Shown: positions 23,412 to 35,048 of the stretch, piece by piece | Numbering within the stretch: the stretch's first letter is position 1 | Layout of the letters: each line of letters begins with the position of its first letter | Assembly: GCA_022376465.1 (NCBI GenBank) | Contig: JACDTU010000006.1 | Coordinates: 1,426,001 to 1,490,000, forward strand | Length of the DNA stretch: 64,000 nucleotides | Reading direction: 5' to 3' | Source of the DNA: Cubamyces lactineus | Taxonomy: Eukaryota > Basidiomycota > Agaricomycetes > Polyporales > Polyporaceae | Position numbers and translations under genes: made by a program | The notes under the pieces: model-generated | Told to the model about the DNA's origin: nothing | Database searches by the model: none | What the model saw: only the letters and a program-made list of their open reading frames with translations

Positions 23412-25398
23412 ATGGATCTGGACGCGAGCGTCGGCAGCCTCTTTCTTGGCTACACAGTATCTTTATGGTATGCATCCACAACATACTATCCGTGGTGTGT
23501 CGCAGAGACTTACGCTACCGCGGGCAAGTCTCTACGGAATAACCTTGTCCCAGATTGCGCTGTTTCTCCATAACCACCGGAACAGCTCAAAGAAATTGAA
23601 GCTTATAGTCAGTATTCGTTCTCATTGCTCCTGCCTCGCGGCTCTCCCCTAACCTATCATCTAGGTATGGTTTATATTGTGAGTCTTTTGGTCAACTACA
23701 TGGCAGTGCATTCATGCATCATTGTTTGAAGTCTCCTCGAAAGCGCACAAACGATCGCTATATCGCAAGGTCTATGGGTGTACGTGGTATCTGGTCACGC
23801 TAAACCCGGAGTACTAGTACGACCGACTCAGTGAGTCTACTGCAACGACGGAGTGAAAGGCCGAGCTGACGTCTCACCCTCTGGCAGGTCGTTTGGCGTA
23901 AGTAGCTGTTACCATGACATCTCCATTGAGCTGATGACACCGGGAATCCACGCCTGATTAGGTCGTTGTATACTTTACTGTGAGTTGTCACTCGTTTTCG
24001 CCGTGTAGTCTCTGACGCCATATAGAGCGTCAACAATTTCTTCGTACGCTGGTAAGCCCCGTAGCGTCATTTTATAGTCTCTGTATTTACGCATTCGTAG
24101 CGTCTACGCCTACCGGATGTACATACGTCAGTGGTCTTGTATTCCGATGTCGCTCATTACATGCTCACGGGAATCGGTTTGGCAGTCCGAGAACGCCGCG
24201 CATTCCTGTCCCTCATAGTGGTATGTCCATGTTTCCTGCTGACCGTATGGCTTACTCAATGGAATGTAAGGTCGCATTGTCGTTGACAGTCGCAGGTGCG
24301 TCGTCGTTCCTGGGCATCAATGGGCGACTCATCAATCACCCTCAATGCGCTAGTTTTGGCGATAGGTATGTACCCTTCGTATCAAGAAGCAGGACATACG
24401 CTGAGCGACAGACGTAGTGTACGGAACACAGGGGTGCGTCTTCTCTCACCGCATTGATTGCCTATGTGCGCCGGAACTAAGGTCGCGTGTAGCGTTCGAA
24501 GACTTCCTTGGAGCGAAGGTCGCAACCTTTCAGTATGAGGCTCATTGCATGACATCTCCATGGAAATGGCTCATTGGCGACGCCATGATAGGGTGTATTC
24601 TACGCAGGGTACTCTTGCGAACTGCTGGCGGACGTCACCATTACGACAACCATCGTCTACATCTTCGCTCGCAAGAACGTCCGGTGTGTATTCCGTACAT
24701 AGTCGTCCTAACGGTGCGCGTCATTGAACGAGGGCCTCCATCACGGCAGGCGGAGCTCCTTCGCACAAGTCCTGGTTGCCTACGTTCTGAACTCTGGATT
24801 GCTGGTCATGTACGTCTGCCTGTCATGCAATTCGGCCTCTTGCATGGAGCTGACAGATCTGTGCAGGATTTGCGTAGTCTGCAGTACGATATCAGTGCGC
24901 CTCTCACCCTTCCCACTCTGTGCGACATACGATCGGCTGACCAATGCGGATGTATGCGCAGTACATCACCCTACCCTCATCATTCGCATTCCTCGCGTTC
25001 TATCTCGCACTCGGAAAACGTCAGCCATTTCCGACAATCCTGATTACTGCAGCCCCGCCACTCACATCTTCTCCCTTCCAGTATACGCGAATTCCCTCCT
25101 AGGCGCGCTCAACGCGCGCGACCTCATCTTCCCGCGCGCCAGCAAAGACGTGCCCCCGACGACCGCGCCGCTGCTCACCTCCGTCGTCGTCCTCGACTGT
25201 GACGACGAGGTCATGACGGAGGTGAACCGTGACACAAGGGGCATCTGTCCAGACTCGGATTACTCTCAGACGCCCTCTAGTGTCAGCGATTCCCCGAGCG
25301 CCATCATGCAACTCGAGGTACCGGGATTACCAATGGTGAATGGCGCAGTCGAAAGGAGAGCGACCCGAGGTTTGTTCATATTGTATCATCGTCTATGA
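23412..25398 (+). CDS. DUF6534-family multi-span membrane protein 2
   Basis: The same family as the gene at 12283-14200. ATG 23412 gives MDLDASVGSLFLGYTVSL, then across an intron LYGITLSQIALFLHNHR (23518-23600). Later exons recognised by family pattern are ELLADVTITTTIVYIFARKN (about 24618-24680), SSFAQVLVAYVLNSGLLVMY (about 24755-24815), SSFAFLAFYLALGK (about 24975-25018) and, after an intron, VYANSLLGALNARD (25081-25123). The soluble C-terminal tail is rich in Asp, Ser and Thr and ends at 25396-25398. The middle exons are not all placed, so a frame break cannot be excluded. Function unknown. Confidence 0.65.
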
Positions 25399-26830
25399 TA
25401 CTTGGCTTACTGGGCACCCTGGGGCCTGCAGAATCTTTGCTTGGACCGTTATGCCCGAACGGCTGAGCTTCTGTCGGGATTGTGTAGGTCTCCGTCACAC
25501 GATATTATATGTTGTATTTTGTATACCTCTCTCCATCTCGCATATATCCACCCTCACAACCCTCATCTCAGCCAAGCACTCGAACGCGCCTGAGTCTCTC
25601 GTTGGTGCACAATCACTACTGAGGAGCTTCGGGGGACGACTTAGGCTTGAAGTAGCGGCCGATGAATTCATCGCCCTCAAGCCTTACAGCTTTGTGATCC
25701 ATAGTATCTGCTGCTTCTGCGCGGTTTGGCCGTATTCGTCGACCTTCTTTCGCGATGGAAGGTTCCCTCATGCGTGCAGAGAGCGTGTAGATGAGTGTGT
25801 AGAGTGATAACACGGTGTGTGTCAGTACGTCAGGTTGCGTACCAGTGCCCCGGGATGCCAGACTTCGCTGAGGCTAAAGTAGAAGGTCCAGGCCCGCGCG
25901 CTGGTATTATCATGAAGAATGGAGTTCAAAGTGAACTGGCTGGGATGAGTCTGGGTGTGGCCTCAGTGATGTGATGACGGGAGAGCGACAATGAGTTTGA
26001 ACTAGGCTCGCGCCAATATCGCCTGCTCTTAGTCCATGTATGGAGCTCAATGTGATTTTCCATTGTATAACGTAGACGGAACCGTACTCCATGGGCCCCA
26101 AGTGCCACTGAGGTCAATGAGGCTCTGGTAGGCGACCGCTGCCACTGCCACTGGCAGTCGAGCCGTCACGGCTTGAAGAGATCTTCGGAAGCAGTGTAGT
26201 ATAAGTGAAGCCTCATAGATGGGGTAGCGTTGTCCGAAAGCACCGGGACGGGAAATGTAGTGGTGCCTTAGGCTGTACTGTGCTGCGGCAGAGCGGCGAC
26301 GGCTCGGGCTCGCTGAGAAGAGGATTCACAGTCTTGCACGCTTGGTGGCAGTGCGTTGGCCCTAACCCTGGCCATTCGACCTACTCCCTTGTCAGCACGA
26401 GGATATGCAAGTGTCCCAGCCTGTCCGTTGGTTATTCATACTGAAAATCCACCATCTACGTTTATCCAGCATGTTTTGATTCCAAGTACTGTGTATATGA
26501 CCAACGCACGAAGAACAGGCATTGCGGCAAGCCATGGCTGTCGGCGCTTGATTCGGCGCGCGCCCGTTGCCGACACGGCACGCGGTCAAACCATGCGCGC
26601 TTCGTATGCAACATCTTAGCCACATACCACTATCACCCATTGTCGCGCCTCCCATCCCATTGTTCCCCATCCCGGTACGTGACTCAGAATATTGTGTGAC
26701 GCGTCGGAGTCTAAGCCATGGCTAAAGCGTGTCGCTTGACTCGCGTCTCTCTAGCCACAACCCCCATCCAACCCCCATATAAGCAACCTACTTCCGGTAA
26801 GTCACTTCGCCATCCTCCTTCCTCTCCACC
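25399..26830. other. Intergenic, 1.4 kb
   Basis: No recognisable gene. Near 26344-26369 lies the second copy of a block also found near 18193-18218. A TATA-like CCATATAAGC (26775) sits about 50 bases upstream of the FunK1-D start. Confidence 0.4.
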
Positions 26831-29555
26831 ATGCCGCTCTCTAACGCGGTAAGCACTCCTATAGCCTTTGGAAGAAGCACTTCTCGCAACGGTTGCCACT
26901 TCAAAGGAATCAAGTCTCTTGGTGCAAAATTCGCTACGCTTGGTCAAGTTCGCCTCGCAGCTGTAGAAGACATGGCGCACAGGGCAGTCCGCATGGAAGT
27001 CGCAGACTTCCAAGACACATTCTTCCCTCTACCTGAGGGTATAACGACCGACCAGCATCCGCAATGGCCTGCCGACGTCTTCAACGGGCTGGCTGCGGGC
27101 GGCAAGCTCACTGAGCAGGACATTCAGGCGCGATTTGTATGTATCCTCCGCTATGCCAGCTTACGCGACGCGCCACTTATCGATACGTGTAGGTAACCGC
27201 AGTCAACGACAACGACCTCATGCCAGGCCTGAAGATGTCCACCTCGTCCGACAAGCCTGACGTTACGGACATGGGCGCCTTCAAGCAGAAACCGGACGCG
27301 GCGGTGTTCAAGGCCGACTCGGTACCCACCGATGGACGTCCGCACTGGTCGGACCAGCTCGTGACTGTCGAGTTCAAACGTAGCTACCCTAGTCAAGATC
27401 CCTTCGATGATCGGAAAGACGATGGGTTCGACTCGGACGCAGAGACACGGAAAGAAGTCCGAGGGCAGCTCATCGACTACTCCGAGCTCGTCTTCCGAGT
27501 CCAGCATCGCACCGCCCTCCTCATGATCCTCGTCATCAACCGCAATGTCCGTGTCCTTCGCTGGGATCGATCTGGCACCGTCGTCACGCGCGCCTTCGAC
27601 TACGTGGATCAGCCTCAAGTCCTGTGCGAGATCCTGTGGCGCATGTCACTGCTCTCCGACGAGCAGCTTGGGATGGACACCAGCGCAACTAGGCTTCATC
27701 CTGGCGACACGGATTACAACCTTATGGATTTCCTGGCTTCGGAATCCCCAAACGACATTGCGAGCGAGGAACACGTGCTGGAGCCAGATGAACGCAGGAG
27801 GAAAGACCCCGTCTTCACGCATGTCCGCCAGAAGTTCCGGGAGGCTGTCGACCCCAAATGGCCTCGCTATCGCGTTGAGGTACCGGACGGCGACGGCGTT
27901 CGTACCTTCCTCATTGGCGGCCCGCTCTTCTACGCCCATGGGATGGCTTGCCGTGGTACGAAGGGGTATGTAGCTTGGGATACCAAGGCCATGCGGTTTG
28001 CTTGGCTGAAGGATGCCTGGCGTCTCGATTACGAGCGTATGGACTCAGAAGGAGTCATACTCAGCAAGCTCAACGCGAATGGTGTCATGAACGTTCCGAC
28101 GCTCGTCTGTCATGGCGATATCCGAGACCAGAAGACGCGCACGCCCGATATCTGGGAATCACAACAACCTGTCCGTCCAGTCAGCCCTACCCAGACAGCC
28201 ACTTCTCTCTCTCCGTCGCCTACCCTGGTCGACCCGTCCCCTTCCGCGTCCTCCTCAACATCTCTGAAGCGTACCCTGTTCGACGTGGAGGCTGACGAAA
28301 CATGCGATGGCGAGGAAGAGTACACGCTTCGACGGCACGCTCACTATCGAATTGTTGTCGAAGAGGTCGCCAAACCACTATGCGAGTTTCTCAGTGGTCA
28401 ACACCTTGTATCTGTCATCATGGATTGCGTTGAAGGTACGTCGGAGCATTCATTGACGGCTCTGCGATGTTGACATTTTGCACAGCACACAGAGATGCCG
28501 TGACTAAAGCCAACGTTGTTCATCGCGATGTGAGCGGCGGCAACATCCTCATCCTCCCGAAGGTGGTGCACGACGAGGCGGATGGCAGCGTCTCCGTTAC
28601 GTGGAAAGGGCTACTTACGGACTGGGAGCTGTCCAAGCCTATCCATGAAGCTGAGCCCCTTCTTCGTCCGCGTCAGCCGCCAAGGACGGTATGTGTTGGA
28701 ATTCTAAGTTGTGGTATGTCGCTGACGGACCGCATCGCTTCACAGGGAACGTGGCAATTCCTCTCCGTTGGCATGCTTACGGAAAACCCTAAGACGGTAG
28801 AGATTCCCGACGAGCTCGAATCGTACCTCCACGTTCTCCTCTACTTCTCCGTCCGCTACCTCAACTCCGATTGCCAGGACCCAGCTGAGTTCATCGAGAG
28901 CTACTTTGATTCCTACACGCTTCAAGGTGGCCTCTACACGTGTGGCGCGAGAAAAATGCATGTGATACAGACGGCTGGCAAGTTGGAGGTCCGGAAGGGC
29001 GTACCTCTCACGTTCGCCTCTCCTATGGACTACATCTTCCGTACGCTCCTTCCTCTGTTCAAGGCACATTACAAGGTCCAGGATTACCTGAAGAGCAAGG
29101 ACGCCACGTCAAATTCATCATCTAGAAACATCCGACCCATGCCTTCCTCCACACCCCGTCCATCCTCTGCTGCCCCTGGGGCTCGACGCAGCGCTGGCGG
29201 CATAGCTGCCCTCAAAGCACTTGCAGCGGGAAAGCTTGTGCTACCGGCTCCAGATGATGACACGCCAACTCCCGAGGAGAAAAAGTGCGCAGCGCTTCTC
29301 GAGACGCATGACTTCGTGCTTGGGGTCCTCGCCAACGCTTACGATCTGGACTCGGAGGAGCTAAAATGGGGCTGCGACAAGGTCGGAGATCGCGTCCCGG
29401 ACGACTACAAGCCACGAGTCCCTCTCGCGCCCCCGCGTGGTGCTTCTGCGCGTACGATGAAGCGCCGTAGGACGACGGGCACAGCTGACGCACCGGATAG
29501 GTTCTCCAGCTTGCCGCTACGGTTGACGCAGTCGCATGTGCCCAAGGCAAGCTAG
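26831..29555 (+). CDS. FunK1-type protein kinase D, intact, 853 aa
   Basis: Four exons, 26831-27136, 27193-28435, 28486-28688 and 28746-29555, join cleanly into 854 codons. ATG 26831 (MPLSNAVS) follows a TATA-like element near 26775. The N-terminal FunK1 domain has the nuclease-like strand VTVEFKRSY and GQLIDYSELVFRVQHR. The kinase lobe has NVVHRDVSGGNILILP (HRD...N), LLTDWELSK in place of DFG, and GTWQFLSVGML. The C-terminal ALLETHDFVLGVLANAYD is typical of the family. The tail contains KRRRTTG, a possible nuclear signal. Substrate is unknown. Confidence 0.88.
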
Positions 29556-30023
29556 GGAAGTTGGCTCCATTGGTTGGCTATGATTACGTTTGTCTCGTTT
29601 GTCGTTCATCATGATACCACCCATCTCACCGCATCTGTCCTCGTGCCGAACAAATGTATTTCTGTCATTGTAGTTGCATGTCTCCGTTGTATATATTTAC
29701 GCTTTTGTGCATTCATGAATATCCTTATTCATGTTCACCAGATCATACATTGTCATACATCGAATCAGGACCCGCGCCTCTCCCCTGGAGGTTTATCCCT
29801 CCAGATGGCGAATTTATGCCTCACTTAAGCAATGTTTCTCACCTCAATCAAGCAAAGTGGGATAAGGATCGTCACATTTGTAACAAAATCACGGAATGTG
29901 ACACACACTTGCATATTGTCACACAGCTAGTAGTAGGCGGCGTTGTGAACATGCATTGCTGACCGTTGTATAAGGGCTAAAGATGGAATAACAAGACTGA
30001 GAGAAAGGAAACGAGGTGGGCTA
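29556..30023. other. Intergenic boundary between gene region and transposon nest
   Basis: 3' flank of FunK1-D, AT-richer downstream. Nothing recognised. Confidence 0.4.
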
Positions 30024-30335
30024 TTAACTGGTAGCAGTATTGGGCTGCCGAGAGGCCCTTGCAGGGATCTTGATAGTCAGCTTCTCCTGCACCACCTTCT
30101 TTGTGAGAGCACGCCAACAAGACACGGCGAACGGTGCGAGTATCAACATCTGGCGAGAGCCGGAGGATGACTGAACTCCCAGATTGTAGAGTAGGTTGTC
30201 AATAGGGGCGTGTGTGTGGAGCTCAACACCATGACTGCGGCAGGAGAATGGGTGAAGTGAGTTGACTCGGGCACCGTCAGAGTCCGAGGTGTCCGAGTCC
30301 TCTTCGGAGTCGGCTACAGTCGATAATGGTTGCAC
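30024..30335 (-). CDS. Unrecognised ORF (acidic N-terminus)
   Basis: A 103-codon frame with a Ser/Asp/Glu-rich start (TVADSEEDSDTSDSDGA) and no domain I recognise. It may be the last exon of the broken minus-strand gene at 30500-32161, since it lies on the same strand about 160 bases downstream, but no splice link can be proven. Confidence 0.25.
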   Translation of the reverse strand: MQPLSTVADSEEDSDTSDSDGARVNSLHPFSCRSHGVELHTHAPIDNLLYNLGVQSSSGSRQMLILAPFAVSCWRALTKKVVQEKLTIKIPARASRQPNTATS

Positions 30336-30711
30336 TTCGTGGGCGTGAGTGTCTGAATTTGAATTGGTCTGCTTTGTATAATGTCAGATAAATCATGGTG
30401 CGCTAAAATAAGTAGCTGTACTGTTGTGAGAGGCAAATAAATACAAAGGGATAAATACGAGAGGCCAGATGTGCTAGCTGCTTGTTCAATTGAACCATGT
30501 CAACGGTCCACCTTCTTGTAGACGTCAAGAATCTCGCCCAGATATGTGCGAGTTTCATTCTTCATGATGACTAAGGATGTCGGATGGAGGGGATTGATAG
30601 CGCTGACGTTCTTACTCAGTAGGTTGGGCAAATCTGGGGTAAATGCACCAATCAGCATACAGAGTTGGACTTCGGAGACGTAGATGCCTTGCCTTCTTAG
30701 GGACTTCACTT

Positions 30712-31006
30712 AGTTTGTTTATCCAATTTGCATCCACTAATGGAGTTGCTAGCTCCCAGAGCCCATTCGTCAATGCGGGCTTGATCCACCCAGTAGATTA
30801 TCCTATTGAGAGTATGGATAATCCACTGCACTAGGCAGGGAAGTCTGCGAGATGATCCCATAGGATTATCCCGGAGATAATCCCAGAGATTATCTCGCAC
30901 TGTTAAGTGCCTTAGCGTAGTAAAAAGTCCGCACACGCGCGGGTTCGAACTCGGGCACGGAGCACAAATGGATGTGGCACAAGCCATCTACCACTGTGCT
31001 AAAGAG
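30712..31006 (-). repeat. tRNA-derived SINE, copy 1
   Basis: About 295 bases, closely matching 31326-31622 in inverse orientation. The head carries Pol III promoter elements: an A box (TTTAGCACAGTGGTA) and a B box (GAGTTCGAACCC). The body contains repeated GGATAATCC-type palindromic units, and the end is GGATAAACAAACTA. Confidence 0.75.
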
Positions 31007-31325
31007 TCTTTACTGCTAGCATTATAGTTTGCCATATATACCGTGTCTGTAGACAGGTGTATGGTGTTAGACTACCGGCTCAACTCACACGGCGGAATGC
31101 TGCGTAGACAGTCCTGCTGTAGGTTTTACTGTATGCATGATACCAGTATCTTGCTTTCCATGAGCTTACATAGTTGTTGCGCAAATTTAATGTGTAGTTA
31201 GAACTATCTAATTGCGTGTATGAACACCTTCTGACATTGTACAAGCAACCAAGCACGCAGAGTTCGTTCTAGATGAAAGGGTCACAGGTGAGGATATATT
31301 GTGGTGTGTGTCGACGCTTATACAG
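31007..31325. other. Spacer between the inverted SINEs
   Basis: About 320 bases with no ORF or recognised element. It contains GCCATATATACCGTG near 31030. Confidence 0.4.
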
Positions 31326-31622
31326 TCTCTTTAGCGCAGTGGTAAATGGCTTGTGCCACATCCATTTGTGCTCCGTGCCCGAGTTCGAACCCGCGCGTGT
31401 GCAGACTTTTTACTACGCTAAGGCACTTAACAGTGCGAGATAATCTCTGGGATTATCTTCGGGATAATCCTATGGGATCATCTCGCAGACTTCCCTGCCC
31501 GGTGCAGTGGATTATCCATACTCTCAATAGGATAATCCACTGGGTGGATCAAGCCTGCATTGACGAATGGGCTCTGGGAGCTAGCAACTCCATTAGTGGA
31601 TGCAAATTGGATAAACAAACTA
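31326..31622 (+). repeat. tRNA-derived SINE, copy 2
   Basis: The partner of the copy at 30712-31006. A box TAGCGCAGTGG and B box GAGTTCGAACCC lie in the first 75 bases, followed by CTTTTTACTACGC and the GGATAATCC-rich body. The A-box/B-box spacing fits a tRNA-derived head. Confidence 0.75.
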
Positions 31623-32161
31623 AAAACATCCTCTCGCCTTCTTCGGACACAATTTCCTGCACCTGCCGCGTAGCTTCTTGCCAACGCTGCTCCCGTGCAG
31701 TCTTGCTACGCTTGGTCGATGGTGCAGCCAAGTCTTCCATCACGCGAACATGGTGGGAGGCCTCGCGCACGGACAACTTGCTCTCCAGGTTATTCAATCG
31801 ATTGATGGTGAACTTCGGGTCAAGCTTGATGGTGCGCTCTGAACGAGTTGAGGTCCCCGACTGATGATCCTGACGCAAGTCTAGCATCCGCTGGACGTTG
31901 ACCCTGTTATTGTTGTCGATGATCTTGCTGGAGTAGACATCGGCTGCAGGGGATGGTCGCGCCCTGCAGTTGGCTAAAGGACTTGAGGTAGTTGCAGGTT
32001 GTTGAGGGATGACCGGCAGTCGAGGCCCTTCTGCTGACTCACCAAGAGGCCGTGAAGACTCATGGGAGTCCATTGGTGCAAGGACAGGACTCGAGGGCAA
32101 TGGCACTGTTAAGCCATTATCTCCGTACTCGAGCTCATTGAGCATATCCTCATAGTCCTTT

Positions 32162-32579
32162 TGTTGAACTTCCAGGTTATCGGCTGTGCCGGACTGGGAA
32201 TGTGGACTTTGTGGCTGTGGCACCTACAACGCGCACAGCATGAACTTTCTTCTTTCCTTTAATGGACTGCTCGGTGTACGTACTGTAGTTGGACATTCTT
32301 TCATTCCCTCCATCTTTTGGTTGCGTTCTACACTGCTACGGATCCTTCCAGAGGGTTCTATACCTATGACACCATATGTCGTGATACTCGCACCATGGTC
32401 TTACTCATCATACATAGCGGTCACATGCCTCCTTTCTTTGCTTACTCATGGCACTCCTCTCTCAGTATATAGGGAGGACATTCTTCGCCCCTGCTCTTCA
32501 GTCATTCGCTCACAGACTGAAGACTCTCTTTGTGTCGCTTACAGGTCGCTCCCAGCCTTCCAGGTTCAGAAGTTTGTCA
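32162..32579 (+). mobile_element. Solo LTR of a copia element
   Basis: This is the same sequence as the 3' LTR at 60644-61178, without a roughly 117-base internal extension. It starts TGTTGAACTTCC and ends TTTGTCA. The flanks (CCTTT and GGGGA) do not form a target duplication, so it probably arose by recombination between copies rather than as a simple solo LTR. Confidence 0.8.
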
Positions 32580-33653
32580 GGGGATACTAGGCCTTTCCAA
32601 ATGATCACTATGGATTATATCACCGATTTACCAGAGTTAGATGGGTTCAATGCCATTCAAGTGGTAGTCGACCATGATGTATCCAAGGCAGCGGTATTCT
32701 CTCCTTGCACAAAGAATATTACGGCTGAAGGAGCCATGGATATTCTGCAAAGAGATGTATATCACAGGTTTGGATTATCCACAAAGATTATTTCAGATTG
32801 AGGACTGCAATTCGTCTCCAAGGCATTCAAAGAATTACACAATAGCTTAGAAATCAAAACTGTGCTCAGTACGGCCTGTCATCCGCAAACAGATGGGGAA
32901 ACGGAACGAGTCAATCAAGAACTCAACTTAGCACTTTGACTCTACTGTGCTAACAATCCAGATACCTGGGCCAAACTGCTGCCTCAATTCGAATTCGCGC
33001 ATAATCAGCGGACACACTCTGTCACGGGAAAATCCCCTTTTGAACTCCTCTATGGATTTCAGCCAGAGGCCGTTGGGACGGTCAGAACAACCCCAAAGCA
33101 TCCAAGTACGGAGCGGAGGCTTCAAAGTCTTCAAGAAGCCAGGGAGAATACAATCGCTGCACATGCTCAAGCGGCCGCAGCAATGTCAAAAAGGCTCCCT
33201 GCTGCTCGAGTACCGCTGAAACAAGGAGACAAGGTTCTTCTCGATACAAAGAACCTCAGGCTCCCATATGCCTCTAGGAAGTTAATTCCAAAAAGAGTGG
33301 GACCATTCACAATCATTAAGGTCTTGGGACCAGTCACATTCAAATTAAAACTTCCGGAGACATGGAAGATACACCCTGTCTTCCATGCAGCGCTACTCAC
33401 TCCGTACCACACAACGAAGGAGCACAGCCCAGACTACATCCGACCTCCACCAGTTCCAACCCCAGAGTTGACTGAAGGGGAGGAATGGGAGGTAGAGGTG
33501 ATCCTAAGTCACTGCACTAGAGGTACCCAAAAGCAGTATTTCGTGGCTTGGAAGGGTTGGCCCGCATTGGAAAATTCTTGGGAGCCAGAAAAGCATCTCA
33601 AAAATGCGCAGATGGTCCTGTGCAACTATAAGAAGAGGCACAAGTTGCAGTGA
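32580..33653 (+). pseudogene. Ty3 element G1: integrase and chromodomain remnant of pol
   Basis: Chromovirus integrase begins abruptly at the residues DTRPFQMITMDYITDLPE (first catalytic Asp). It continues through VVVDHDVSKAAVF, KIISD*G with an in-frame TGA at 32799-32801 beside the second catalytic Asp, and [14 protein letters not shown] (catalytic Glu). A second TGA is at 32937-32939. The rest is open to 33653 and ends in a chromodomain (EVEVILSHCTRGTQKQYFVA, WKGWPALENSWEPE). Everything upstream (gag, protease, RT) is missing; the copia solo LTR sits at the break. The stops look like CGA-to-TGA changes. Confidence 0.9.
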
Positions 33654-33719
33654 ACGACTCAATGCACTCCCCTCTCAAATATTTCTTCGAATTTTCTCAA
33701 CAATTTTCATACTTTCACA

Positions 33720-35014
33720 ATGGTTTACACTTGTACTCATCTCACTGAACGTCACTTTACTGAGGGCTCAAGACATCATATCCCTCGCCCTCCCAACTTC
33801 ATTCGTAACGGCGAACAGTGTTCTACAATCATCTTCCCTGACGCATGGTTTCTATTCACAACAAAGGTACCCTTGCCGATTGTATTGGCTGGGTTATCGT
33901 CCATCCTGACCTCTATAGCCATGTCAAGGCTAGGGTCTCCCATCTCCCCGAGGTTAAGGACCTCATTGACGTCTACCACGCTCTGGCTAGGGCCACTCCC
34001 TTGTACACCATTCTCCTCAAATACAACAAGAGAACGCCGGCGCCCAAGTCGGAGAAGAAGAAGGTAGTTCAAGTCGCGAGCGAAGCCTACCAAGCGGTGA
34101 TCCATGTGGCAGAGAAAGTCATGTCTATGCTCGCTAACCCCCAGGTTGCGGGGGTTCTCTCGGATCTCATGCTGCTTCGCAACCAGCATAGTACCCAGAA
34201 CTGGGGACATGTTTTCTGGCCTACGCATCTCAACGACTACCAGAAGCCTTTTGGAGCGGATTCCTTGGATGAGGATGAAGACAAGGACAAGGAGCACTCT
34301 GGAGGATGGTCCACTCCCTCAACGGACCCTTGGAAGGTCTCCACCCCCGATCCTGAGGAGGAGGCTATCAAGTGGGGTCTGACTCCGATTGAGGAGTCCA
34401 CTCCCTCCCTTGTCTCTTCTCATTCCGACTTGCCTTGCTCTGAGGTCGAGTCTTTCGACCTACTCCCAGAGCTCGATCATCTTGAGCTCAGCACTGTTGA
34501 TGAACTTTCAGAAGAGGAGTTCCACGATGCCCTCAAGGTCGCTGTTAGGGCTCCCTCTCCTCCTCCCCCTCCTCCGACAACTCTTCTCAAGAATGTCGAG
34601 GGTTCTCACCGACGATGCGTTTTCTTTCGAGAAACTGAAGAAGATCGACTCGGTTACATCAACTACAATGGCGACATCTTCATGGTCCCTAATGAACACT
34701 TTGGCACTTCAGTCACCCAAATCATGGCTTTCTACCATCTTCGGTGGCCGGAGGCTTCAGTTAGGATGACCAAGGCAGCTTCTCTTCTCATCGACAATGT
34801 CATCGCTCGAAGGGGGAATTTTCCTACCTTCAAGGTCGAAGCAGAACGCATTCCGACGACTTACCGCCAAGCTATAGGTATGTCAACAACGGAGTGTACG
34901 CTGTGGGACCGTATTCAGGTGGTGGGTAACGAAGCTGATCTCATTAACATCTCTTTGGACGTTTATCGCCCAGAGGTTGTTGAGAGAAACCCTAATGCTA
35001 TATTGGATCTCTAA
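33720..35014 (+). CDS. G1 3' ORF, unknown protein between pol and LTR
   Basis: The unbroken ATG frame is 33845-35014 (389 aa). A frame from ATG 33720 (MVYTCTHLTERHFTEGSR) runs into it if one base is added in ACAACAAAGG near 33865, joining FLFTTK to GTLADCIGWV, so the native protein is probably about 430 aa. No domain is recognised. The middle is acidic with Ser/Thr-Pro stretches (DEDEDKDKE, STPSTDPWK), a PPPPPP run follows, and the C-terminal third looks folded (GYINYNGDIFMVPNEHFGT). It sits 66 bases after the pol stop and 34 bases before the LTR, so it belongs to the element. Confidence 0.65.
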
Positions 35015-35048
35015 GGTCGAGGACGACCTTCAGCGGAGGGGGAGCTGA

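Larger units (their letters stand above)
30500..32161 (-). pseudogene. Unknown gene split by two inverted SINEs
   Basis: The frame at 32161-31623 is coding-like: Ser/Pro-rich, then a charged helical part with KFTINRLNNLESKLSVRE and QRWQEATRQVQEI. It runs into the 3' end of a SINE at about 31622 after the residues EGERM. Beyond the second SINE, the frame at 30709-30500 (GIYVSEVQLCMLIGAFTPDL to DVYKKVDR*) looks like its continuation. Its upstream end abuts a solo copia LTR at 32162, so the true start is lost or displaced. I do not recognise the protein. It may itself be element-encoded. Confidence 0.35.
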
